This document shows, piece after piece, positions 11,501 to 20,793 of a DNA stretch of 64,000 nucleotides. The stretch's first letter is position 1; each line of letters opens with the position of its first letter. The position numbers and the translations under genes were made by a program. The notes below the pieces were generated by a model. That model had not been told where the DNA came from. It was given only the letters and a program-made list of their open reading frames with translations, and did not search any database. The DNA is taken from positions 5,467,338-5,531,337 of the forward strand of contig PCDI01000001.1 in NCBI GenBank assembly GCA_002778195.1, written 5' to 3'. The DNA comes from Raffaelea ambrosiae (lineage: Eukaryota; Ascomycota; Sordariomycetes; Ophiostomatales; Ophiostomataceae).

Positions 11501-14500
11501 CGCGACGGCCATCCGGGAAAATACCGGTGCCACTCGTCCCAAGGGCGCGCCCGGCGTCGTCTTCACCTTTACGGGCCAGGGCGCCCAGTATCCGGGAATG
11601 GGAAAGCAGCTGTTGGAAGAGAACGCGTTTGTCCGCGCCGAGCTGCATCGCCTGGATCAGATGGCCCAGAACATGGGGTTTCCTTCCTTTCTTTCCGTCA
11701 TGCGCTCCGAAGAACACGACATCCGTCAGTTCAGCCCCTGTGTTATTCAGCTGGCGAGCGTCGGCCTCCAGATTGCCCTCAGCAAGCTGTGGGCGGCATG
11801 GGGCATTCGTCCAGCCGCTGTTGTCGGCCACAGCCTGGGCGAATATGCTGCTCTCAACGTTGCTGGCGTCCTGTCCGAGACCGACACCCTGTTCCTTGTG
11901 GGCACGAGGGCGCAGCTCCTGGAGCAGAAGTGCACGCGCGGCACGCACTCCATGCTTGTTGTGCGGGCATCGCAGGATGAGATCTCGGCTGTTCTTGCGA
12001 GCCACGAATACGAAACTGCCTGCATCAACTCCTCTGTGGAGACTGTTCTTGCTGGCACCAACGAGCAGGTGGACCGCTGGAAGAGTACCCTGGCCGCCGA
12101 GAGCATCAAGTCTACCCTCCTCCACGTCCCGTTTGCTTTCCACTCGTCCCACCTGGATCCAATCCTGCAGGACTTTGAGGCTTTGTCTGCCGGTGTCGCC
12201 TTCTCTACGCCGCGCGTGCCAGTCCTCCTTCCCATGGATGGCAGGGTGGCTGTCGACAGTGCCGTTTTCAGTCCTGGCTACCTGGCGAAGCATTCTCGCC
12301 AGCCTGTCAATATGCAGGCAGCTCTCTCGACGGCGTATTGTGAAAGAATCATCACAGATCGTTCGGTCGTCCTCGAAATTGGGCCTCATCCTGCTGTTAC
12401 TGGCATGGTCAAGGCTGTCCTTGGCCACCAGATGGTCGGTCTGCCGTCTCTCCAGCGTGGCAGGCAGCCTCTCGAGGTGCTGCTTGGGGCTCTGAAGACT
12501 CTGTACGATGCCGGGGCCAACATATCCTGGGCTGAGTACCAGCGGGATTTCCGAGCCTCGCACTCGGTGTTGCCTCTTCCGGCCTACAGCTGGGACCTGA
12601 AGGACTACTGGATCCAGTACGTCAACGACTGGTCTCTACGCAAGGGTGACCCTCCACTCGTAATCAGCAGTGCGCCACAGATCAAGAGTACCACGGTCCA
12701 CTCTGTGATTTCAGAGAGCGGTGATTCCCACAAGACCTGCATGGTTGTCGAGACCGACATTGCACGGGCGGACGTGGATCCACTCGTCAAAGGCCACGAG
12801 GTGGACGGCATCCCGCTGTGCACGCCGTCTGTGTATGCCGATATGGCGCTCACCGTTGGCCAATACCTTCTTGAGCGCTACCAGCCCCAGCAGACCGAGA
12901 CACTTGTCGATGTCTCGAACATGACCATCTCGAAGGCACTCATTCGCAGCGACGATTCTGCCAAACAACCTCTCCAGGCCCACGTGGAGGCCGAGTGGTC
13001 TTCCAAATCGGCAACAATCAAGTTCCTGTCATTGGATGTACGTTTTTTTTCCTCTGTATCTTGTTGGAAGCTGTATTAACTGTGGTGTGTCCAGAAAAAG
13101 GGAAATCTTCAAGAACACGCACGGTGTCTGGTCCGGTACAGAGACGGTAGCCATCGGCAGGTCTTGCAAGACATGGCCCCTGCCATCAAACAGAAGATGC
13201 AAGCTCTGCGTGACGGGATTGCCACGGGTGAAACAGCCAGGTTCAACCGTCCCATGGTGTACCGTGCCATCCGACCACTGGCTCGCTTCCACGACGACTA
13301 CCGAGCCATTGATGAGATTGTCCTGAACAGCGAAACCCTCGAAGCTTGCAGTCGTCTGAGCTTCGGCAGCGTCAAGCGCGATGGCCAGTTCCACACGCAC
13401 CCTGCTGTGATCGACTCTCTCACGCAGGCCTGCGGCTTTGCCATGAACTGCAACGACTACACAGACTTGGACAACGAAGTCTTTATGAACCACGGCTGGG
13501 GGTCGTTGCAGCTGTACGAGCCACTCGACTTTGACAAGGTGTACACGACCTACACGCAAATGCATGCTGGCCAGGACAAGCTGTGGCACGGCGACGTGAC
13601 CATCTTGGACGGAGACCGCGTCGTGGCCTTCTTTGGGCAGATTGCAGTACGTGCCTCTACCTTTGCTACTCAAGTTGTTTGATGATGATTCTGACTATGG
13701 CAACAGATCCAAGGCGTGCCGCGCAGAGTCCTCAAAGTCATCCTGTCTCTGGAGAGCGGGAAAAAGACGCAGCGGCCTGCGCAGCTGGAACCACAAATGT
13801 CCCGCGTGTCAACATCGACTCCACAGAAACCTGCAGCACGTATCGACGAGGTCAAGACACCGTCCGTCGTCTCGGGAGCTCTGGCCATCATTGCTGACGA
13901 GAGTGGCCTCGACGTTGCGGATTTGACCGACAGTGCCAACTTTGCCGATATGGGCATAGACTCGATTCTCGGCCTGACCATCTCTGCCCGGTTCAAGGAA
14001 GAGCTGGACGTGGATCTCGAGTTCAATGGGCTGCTGGAACATCCCACGGTCCAGGACCTGAAAGATGTACTAGTGAGCCACGGATACGCGCTCAGCGAGC
14101 CTGCATCCTCCTCGGTCAGCGACTCGGATGTAGAGTCACCTCCAAGCAGCCTGGACACGGGCTATGACACACCTCTGCCCGACGAATCGAAAGATTTGGA
14201 CGTCGAATGCCAACGCGCCCTGGAGATCATCTCGGAGGAGACCGGCCTTTCTCGGGAGGATCTCAGCGACGATGCCAACTTTGCCGACTGTGGCGTGGAC
14301 TCGCTGCTCTCGTTGGTCATTGCCAGTCGCTTCCAAGACACGTTTGGACTCGATGTGGGCCACGAGCAGCTCTTCCATGAGTGTCAGACGGTTGGCGACT
14401 TGAAGCAGATGTTGGCGAGAGAGCTGGGTGTGCCGCTGGCGTCTGATGCCACCACCACGATACCCGTCCCTGCCACCCCTGCTCCCTGCACCGCGACGCC

Positions 14501-15815
14501 TGCCAACCAAGCCGATTCGGCCAGTCTTGACGCACGCCAGAGGGCCGTGGATGAGCTCGTCTACAAGTACACCGCCGGATTTTCGGTGCCGGCCCCTGGC
14601 GCTTCATCGCCTCGTCCGGCAGACAACGAAATAGTCGTTCTCATCACTGGTGCCACGGGGGGGCTGGGAAGCCACCTGGTGTACTCGATGGCGCAGCTGG
14701 AAACGGTCCGGACGGTCGTGTGTCTCAACCGCGAGAACAAAAACGAGCCGTACATGCGTCAATACAAGGCCATGCGGGAGAAAGGCATCCGGTTCCCAGA
14801 GAACCTCAAGCACAAGATACGGGTCCTGCAAACAGACAGCGCCCAGCCCTGTCTGGGCCTGGCCGCCGGCGACTACGACAGCCTGGTCCACTCGGTCACG
14901 CACGTGATCCACAATGCCTGGCCCATGAGTGCCAACCGTCCGCTGGCTGGCTTTGCGTCGCAGTTCCAGGTGTTCCGCCATCTTGTCGATCTGGCCAGCG
15001 CCGTGTCTGCGCATCGTCCTGCGGGCTTCAAGGTCAGCTTCCAGATGGTCTCGTCCATTGGCGTTGTGGGCCAATACGGTCTGCGTGCGGGCCAAAAGGG
15101 GCCCATTGTGGTGCCCGAGCAGAGAGCCACGGTCGACTGCCTCCTGGGGAACGGCTACGCCGAGGCCAAATGGGGGTGCGAGAGGATGCTCGACGAGACG
15201 CTGCACAAGCACCCCGATCGCTTCCGTGCCATGGTCGTTCGCCTGGGCCAGATTGCCGGTTCCAAGACAAGCGGCTACTGGAATCCCATGGAACACTTTG
15301 GCTTCCTCATCAAGTCGTCGCAGACACTCCATGCCCTGCCTGATGTCGCTGGTCGTGTCAACTGGACGCCTGTCAACGACATTGCTGACGCACTGTCTGA
15401 TCTCGTCCTGTCCGACCGCACGCCTCACCCGTTCTATCACATTGACAATCCGGTAGGACAAGAGTGGCGGGACGTGAATGCCGTTCTCTCAGACGCACTA
15501 CACATTGCAACCAAGCTGCCTTTCCAGGCGTGGCTGGACCGCGTGCGGTCTGCCCCTCAACAGGACAACCCTGCTGTGCTCTTGGCTGATTTCTTGGAAG
15601 AGACGTATCTCCGCATGGCCTGTGGTGGGCTGGTACTGGACGTGACGAATGCAATGGAGCATTCGAAATCGCTTGCGGCCGTGGGCCCAGTGCCAGAGGT
15701 GGTGGTCAGGAAGTACATTCACATCTGGAAGGAAATTGGGTTCTTAAAATCAACAGAGGAAGACAAGGCCGGCTTTGAGGCTGAACGGCTGCGTCTTTGG
15801 GGGCCCAGGGTGTAG
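8566..15815 (+). CDS. Non-reducing polyketide synthase, SAT-KS-AT-PT-ACP-ACP-R
   Basis: Iterative type I NR-PKS, 2281 residues in my six-exon model: 8566-8852, 9018-9291, 9347-10800, 10868-13037, 13095-13646, 13707-15815. The start (MDNHLKLYLFGDQ) is typical of SAT-first synthases. SAT: Cys114 in GLCTG. KS from about residue 365: Cys535 (DTACSSS), His670 (MHGTGT), His717 (NIGHGEAASG). AT: Ser994 in GHSLGEY. PT: His1315 (GHEVDG) and Asp1502 (HPAVIDS). Two ACPs carry Ser1665 (GIDSI) and Ser1778 (GVDSL). The C-terminal reductase has GATGGLGSHL near 1894 and Tyr2063/Lys2067 (YAEAK), so the chain should leave as an aldehyde. There is no thioesterase or C-methyltransferase. This architecture resembles fusarubin synthase Fsr1. 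Chain length and cyclisation register cannot be read from the sequence by eye. Confidence 0.95.
8853..9017 (+). other. Probable GC-AG intron in PKS (SAT region)
   Basis: The donor reads AG|GCAAGT, the classic GC-type site, and the acceptor is TTTCCTTAG after a TTTTAAC branch-like site. Using these keeps the frame and adds the residues CSDFDSYDPRK before GLCTG. A GT-AG alternative (8857-9051) also keeps frame but uses an acceptor with no pyrimidine tract. Confidence 0.65.
9292..9346 (+). other. PKS intron 2
   Basis: 55 bases, GTAAGT donor, CTGAT branch-like site, CAAG acceptor, phase 0. Confidence 0.8.
10801..10867 (+). other. PKS intron 3 (splits the KS HGTGT motif)
   Basis: 67 bases, GTAAGT donor, GTGCTGATC branch-like site, CTTAG acceptor. 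Splicing restores MHGTGTQAGD. Confidence 0.9.
13038..13094 (+). other. PKS intron 4
   Basis: 57 bases, GTACGT donor, TTAACT branch-like site, CCAG acceptor, phase 0, within PT. Confidence 0.85.
13647..13706 (+). other. PKS intron 5
   Basis: 60 bases, GTACGT donor, CTGACT branch-like site, ACAG acceptor, phase 0, at the PT to ACP linker. Confidence 0.85.
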
Positions 15816-16554
15816 AGGGTTGATTTGCCGTTTTTCGTAGCTTTGGTTTACAGGGTTATTTGTTTTTGTTTTTGCTTTTTTATTAAACGTTTTTTGTTCT
15901 TGTGCCTCGTATATTAGCAATTGAGCCTACAGGCTCTCCTACCAGATTAGTCTCTTCCTTGCTTTTTGTTCTTGCGCCCTAAATTGGAAACGTAGAGCTT
16001 ACAGGCTCTCATAGAGGCCAATAAAATCATACACAATGGACAGTCAGACCAAACAAAACTGCGAGAAGGAGTGTCTGGAGCTGTCCGCACACCATCGCTA
16101 AAAACACGGTTGTTTCAGACGAGCCAGCAATGCAAATGACGTGGGCGTCTCGACAGGCTTCTACGGTAGTTCTGGGGTCCACGACAAGATACACAGTATA
16201 TTGTCTCCGTCGAACCCGCCGTTGGTTTGTATGTGACCCTCGTGTTGCAGAGCCGTGGCGTGTGGTTTGGCCAGCAAGTGCCCCCAAAATGGAATCCACA
16301 GGGGCTTGAGGCCGTCTAGCAGACCCGAGGGATTGTTTCGGGGATCCGTTCGGGCATGTCGGGAATACACGCAGCATGCGCTAGCACTCAGCCCTTCCCA
16401 CTTACACGGGCATGGAGGCCAACTGGTATAAAGCAAAAAAAAAAGGGTTGAGAATCTCCCATTCCCGTCCTTCATACTACACAGCATGTCCACGTGAACT
16501 CGATTTGCGTCTTGAAACATCTTGAACCGTGTTGTCTGTCTGTATGATTTCGCA
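15816..16554. other. PKS 3' flank and FAD-monooxygenase promoter
   Basis: 739 bases between same-strand genes. The first 200 bases hold a T-rich trailer, two diverged copies of a hairpin-bearing segment (listed separately) and an AATAAA at 16020-16025 that could direct PKS polyadenylation. The remainder should contain the promoter of the monooxygenase gene. No protein-coding frame is supported. Confidence 0.5.
15891..16010 (+). repeat. Imperfect direct repeat with conserved hairpin, 72-base period
   Basis: Two segments, 15891-15938 and 15963-16010, share TTTTTGTTCTTGYGCC at one end and GAGCYTACAGGCTCTC at the other at an exact 72-base offset, while the centres diverge. Each right end can fold: GAGCC-TACA-GGCTC in copy one and GAGCU-UACA-GGCUC in copy two, where the single change gives a G-U pair in RNA. 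Confidence 0.7.
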
Positions 16555-18253
16555 ATGTATACGAATGACCTCAACGGAGAGCACCAGAACGGCAGCGACC
16601 TCTCTGGTTCCACGGAGCGTCTCGCAGACGCCGCCAGGCGAGGCATCGACCCCAAGGTCCTGCGCTACCCCGAGACGGGCATCCAAGTCCTCGTCGCCGG
16701 CGCTGGTCTCGGCGGCCTGACCTGTGCGCTCGAGTGCTGGCGAAAGGGCCACGATGTCCGCGTGATCGACCGCAGCCCCGGCCCCGTGTGGACGGGCGAC
16801 AACGTCCAGATCCAGCCGAGCGCCATTCTTCTGCTCCGCCATTGGCCCGACATGGGCTACGAGATCGAGGCGAACCAGTACGACGTCGCCATGTCGTATT
16901 ACAAGAACACGGGCGAGCGCGTCTGGGGTCCCGCGCCGCCCATGTTCAACGACCCGGAGCATCTGGCCGGCCGCCGGGGCTTTCCCTCTGTCAACGCCCA
17001 CAGTCGCATCAAGCTCTACCGCGCGTTCCTGCGGCAGGCCGAGCGGATCGGCGTCAAGATCGACTGGGGCTGCAAGGTGGTCGAGTACTGGGAGGACCTG
17101 GCGCAGGGGGCCGGTGGTGTCGTCTTGGAGAACGGCGAGAAGCGAACGGCCGACATCGTGGTGGCGGCGGACGGTCTTCGCACTAAGTCGGGCACCATCG
17201 TGCCGGGCATGCCCAGCGAGCTCAAGTCGAGTGGAAAGGCCATTTACCGGGCAGGCTACCCGGTCGAGCACGCGTTGCGGGACCCGGCCGTGAAGGAGAT
17301 GTGGAATTTCGATCCCCAAGGCCAGCCCATCTGGCAGTTCTGGCTTGGGTAAGGGTCTCGGCGCGCCACTGTGCCTCTTTGAGACAAAGGACTGACACAT
17401 TTGCAGAAACGGTTCTCACAATATGATTGCCCTGACTCGCGACCTTGCCTTTTGGAGTTTTATTCACTCGGTAAGTCCACGTCTTCGTTGCCTCATGTCT
17501 TCCTGTTGTTCTGTGCTACCAGCATCACACACTCGTGCTCACTTTTTTTTTCTTTTTTTTTTCCCTCTTTTTTTTTTCAAGCACGACGAGTCTGCCAACG
17601 AGTCTTGGGTCCCAGACATTGATCCCGCCGAGGTGCTTGCCGTCATGGAGAAGAACTCGGCCGTCCACCCGGCCATTGCCGCGTTCATCCGCACGGCGCC
17701 CAAGGGCTCCGTGGTCAACTGGCAGCTCAAGTTCCGCGACCCGCACGAGCAGTGGACCTCGCCCGGCGGCCGCGTGGTGCAGCTGGGCGACGCGGCCCAC
17801 GCCTTTCTCCCCACGTCTGGCAACGGCGCCACGCAGGCCATCGAGGACGGCGTCACCCTGGCCACGTGTCTGCAGCTGGCCGGCAAGGCCCAGGCCGCCA
17901 ACGCCACCAAGGCCTACAACAAGCTGCGCTTCCAGCGCGTGTCGTGCGGGCAGAAGATGGCCTTTGTCAACCAGCAGCTCAAGCAGCACACCGACTGGGA
18001 CGCCATCGCCAGGAACCCGAGTCTGATCCGCTCGCGCTACCCCAAATGGGTCTGGTCGCACGATCCGGAGGCATATGCCTATGAGAAGTTTGCCGAGGCG
18101 CTGCATCACGTCCTCAGCGACGGCGAGGTGCCGCTGATCAACACCAACTTCCCCAAGGGCCACAAGTTCAAGAGCTGGACCATGCAGGAGGTCCAGGAGC
18201 AGATCAAGGCGGGACAAAATCTCGAGGAGCTCCAGGACGGCGACTGGTCTTGA
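16555..18253 (+). CDS. FAD-dependent aromatic-ring monooxygenase (three exons)
   Basis: Group A flavoprotein monooxygenase, 509 residues, exons 16555-17348, 17407-17470 and 17582-18253. FAD-binding GAGLGG sits at residues 49-54 (VLVAGAGLGGLTCALE), the second FAD motif is LGDAAHAFLPTSGNGATQAIEDG, and the DG element reads IVVAADGLRTKSG. The second intron ends in an exceptionally long T-rich tract (about 17542-17578). No membrane anchor is seen. Such enzymes hydroxylate electron-rich aromatic rings with NAD(P)H and O2. Next to the PKS and with an OMT nearby, it should oxidise the released aromatic aldehyde towards a quinone, as proposed for fsr3 and bik2. An upstream out-of-frame ATG at 16543 precedes the chosen start. 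Confidence 0.92.
17349..17406 (+). other. Monooxygenase intron 1
   Basis: 58 bases, GTAAGG donor, ACTGACAC branch-like site, GCAG acceptor, phase 2. Confidence 0.85.
17471..17581 (+). other. Monooxygenase intron 2 with long T tract
   Basis: 111 bases, GTAAGT donor, CAAG acceptor preceded by about 37 nearly pure pyrimidines, phase 0. Confidence 0.85.
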
Positions 18254-18623
18254 GGAAGCTGGCCCAGATTTGGTAGAGACAGGCAACGAACAAAGAACGA
18301 ACAGACATACAGACAAATTTGTAAAATAAAACAGTTACGGAGACTGCGCACATTGACAGGCTTGCAAGTTCCGTTGCACTGCGGCAAAGAGGGGGGCGAT
18401 ATCGGGCGTTGCCGAGTTTGAGCAAGTTTCGTATCACCAAGACGGACGACCCACCGTGCTTGTGAGCAGGTTTTGGATGTCTGACCTGCCAATACAGCTG
18501 CAGTGTCTGCATCCTGTTTGTTCGTTCTCGCATTGCGTTTTATTGGCGCGTTTCTGTGTGATTTATGTACACGCACTTGCGAAGTCCTTGTAATTTCACC
18601 AAATCGATCGGCTTGGGCACAGC
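18254..18623. promoter_or_regulatory. Intergenic between monooxygenase and SIT-type transporter
   Basis: 370 bases. An AATAAAA at about 18323 lies 70 bases after the monooxygenase stop and may be its poly(A) signal. The rest is presumably the transporter promoter; no specific element is recognised. Confidence 0.45.
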
Positions 18624-20423
18624 ATGGTTGGCATCCAAGGCCATTCGTATGGCACCCTGGATGGCCACGAGAATGTGCCCGACTGGGAAGACACTCGCAG
18701 CGACGACGAGCTGCGCCCCGAAGACCACGACGACGAAGACGCCGCCTCCGACGTCCAGCGCGGCGTCCGCGACATCGAAGCCACCACGGTCGCCTGGACC
18801 ACGGGGGCTCTCGTCTTTGCCTACGTCATGATCTGGCTCACGTACTTGGTCGAGGGCCTGCTGCAGGCCACCACCGGCATCCTGACCCCCTACGTCACCT
18901 CGGACTTTGCCCGGCACGCCCTCACGCCCACCGTCGGCATCCTCAGCAGCGTCGTCGGCGGCGTCACCAACCTCACCCTGGCCAAGGTCCTCGACGTCGT
19001 CGGCCGTCCCCAGGGCTACCTCTTCTGCGTCGTCCTAGCCACCCTCGGCCTCGTCATGATGGCCGTCTGCCGCAGCGTCCCGGCCTACGCCGCCGCCCAG
19101 GTCTTCCAGACCGTCGGCAACAACGGCCTGCTGTACAGCCTGACCGTCTTTGTCGCCGACACGTCGTCGCTGCGCACCCGCGGCCTCATCCAGGCCGTCG
19201 CCAGCTCGCCCAATGTCATCACCAGCTTCCTGGCCGGGCCCATGGCGTCCCGGTTCCTCGCTCTCGACGGCCGCTCCGGCTGGCGCTGGGCCTTTGCCAT
19301 GTTCGCCGTGCTCGTGCCGGCCACCACGCTGCCGCTGTTCCAGCTCCTGCTGAGCAACTACCGCAAGGCCCAGCAGCTGGGTCTCGTGGGCCCCCGCCCT
19401 GGGTCGGCGTCGGCGTCGGCGTCGGCCGATACGACCAACCGGCACCGCCGCAGCATCCTGCCGTCGCTGGTCTACTACGGCCACCAGTTCGACGCTCTAG
19501 GGCTGGCTCTGCTCTCGGCCGGCGTGGCTCTCGTTTTGCTGCCGCTCAATCTGTACACGGTGCAGGGCTGGGGCTCGCCGCTGGTGGCCGGCCTGCTGCT
19601 GGCGGGCTGCGCCCTGGTCCTGGCCTTTGGTCTCTGGGAGCGCCACTACGCCCGGAGCACGTTTGTGCCCTACTCCCTGCTCCTGGATCGCACTGTCGCC
19701 GGTGCCTGTCTCTTGTCCGCGACGCTGTTCATCAGCTACTGGTGCTGGAACAGCTTCTTCAGCTCCTACCTGCAAGTCGTCCACAACCTCACCGTGGAAA
19801 ATGCCAACTACGTCGTGCAGTCCTACACCGTGTGTGCCGTGCTGTGTTCCATGGCCGTGGGCACGCTCATCCACTACACCGGACGCTTCAAGCCGGTCTG
19901 TCTGTACGTGGGCGTCCCCATGAGCGTCCTGGGCTCGGGGCTGCTCATGTACGTTGGCCGGGTGGAAGGCACCGTCGGATACGTCATTCTGTGCCAGATC
20001 TTGATATCCATCGCCGCGGGTACCATCATGGTCTGCGACGAGATCGCCATTCTGGCTGCAGCGTCGCATCAGCACGTCGCTGTCTGCCTGGCCGTGCTGG
20101 GCATGTTTGGCAACATGAGCGCGGCCATTGGCCTGACCATCGCCTCCGCCATCTGGCAAGAGGTGTTTCCAAAGAAGCTCGCAGACTACCTGCCTGCTGC
20201 CGATCTCCCCAATCTCGACAAGATCTATGCAGACCTGTCGACGCAGTTGTCGTATCCCATTGGGTCAGACACCCGGATTGCCATCCAGCATGCCTACGGA
20301 GATGCTCAGACGCGCATGCTGGCAGTGGGCACCGCCGTCTGGCTTCTTGGCTTGGTGGCCGTTCTCATGTGGCGCGATATCAATGTCATTGGGATAAAGC
20401 AAAACAAAGGGCACGTTTGGTAG
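18624..20423 (+). CDS. MFS transporter, siderophore-iron-transporter (SIT) family
   Basis: Intronless 599-residue polytopic membrane protein of the 14-helix SIT group (MirA/MirB/Sit1 type). It begins with an acidic cytosolic tail of about 60 residues (DHDDEDAASD), then IWLTYLVEGLLQATTGILTPYV, LDVVGRPQGYLF (the loop between helices 2 and 3), and VFQTVGNNGLLYSLTVFVAD followed by TSSLRTRGL, which are SIT signatures. A 6-bp coding microsatellite (GGCGTC repeats near 19405) gives an Ala-Ser repeat in the central loop. SIT proteins import ferric siderophores, but members also occur in pigment and toxin clusters without known substrate. Placement directly after the monooxygenase on the same strand suggests it belongs to the PKS cluster. 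Direction and substrate are inferred only weakly. Confidence 0.88.
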   Translation: MVGIQGHSYGTLDGHENVPDWEDTRSDDELRPEDHDDEDAASDVQRGVRDIEATTVAWTTGALVFAYVMIWLTYLVEGLLQATTGILTPYVTSDFARHALTPTVGILSSVVGGVTNLTLAKVLDVVGRPQGYLFCVVLATLGLVMMAVCRSVPAYAAAQVFQTVGNNGLLYSLTVFVADTSSLRTRGLIQAVASSPNVITSFLAGPMASRFLALDGRSGWRWAFAMFAVLVPATTLPLFQLLLSNYRKAQQLGLVGPRPGSASASASADTTNRHRRSILPSLVYYGHQFDALGLALLSAGVALVLLPLNLYTVQGWGSPLVAGLLLAGCALVLAFGLWERHYARSTFVPYSLLLDRTVAGACLLSATLFISYWCWNSFFSSYLQVVHNLTVENANYVVQSYTVCAVLCSMAVGTLIHYTGRFKPVCLYVGVPMSVLGSGLLMYVGRVEGTVGYVILCQILISIAAGTIMVCDEIAILAAASHQHVAVCLAVLGMFGNMSAAIGLTIASAIWQEVFPKKLADYLPAADLPNLDKIYADLSTQLSYPIGSDTRIAIQHAYGDAQTRMLAVGTAVWLLGLVAVLMWRDINVIGIKQNKGHVW

Positions 20424-20793
20424 TCTGATGGCGCTGGACGCCGGACGACACTGCATGAACGCTTACTAAACACATGGTACCCGTTTGCTAAACGTTTGGT
20501 ACACGCTTGACAAAACTAGAGTTGCTCGTTGCATAGAATACATTTGTTCTTTTCTCAAGTGTCTTTTCGAATCTCTGAATGCTATGATGCCCCCTCTAAT
20601 GCTGCTGAACGTTGTACACAAAACGGCATCCACCCGCTCGCTTCTCCTGTTTGCCTCATGCTTCCCTTCGTATGTCATAAATAGAAGTAACTATTAGAGG
20701 GGAAAGCATCTTTGGAGATTCTCCTGTTTCTCTCATTTCCCCTTCCTCGACGCTACTTCGTTGCAATGCCAACGCATTCAAATGGGCTCCTTC
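20424..20793. other. Intergenic, convergent 3' ends
   Basis: 370 bases between the SIT transporter and the Hel2-type gene, which end toward each other. This is the natural right border of the secondary-metabolite cluster. No gene seen. Confidence 0.5.

Noticed and set aside
9590..12563. Long antisense frames (557 and 605 codons) across the PKS gene
   Set aside because: Mirror frames of a GC-rich, strongly biased coding sequence; their translations show no domain.
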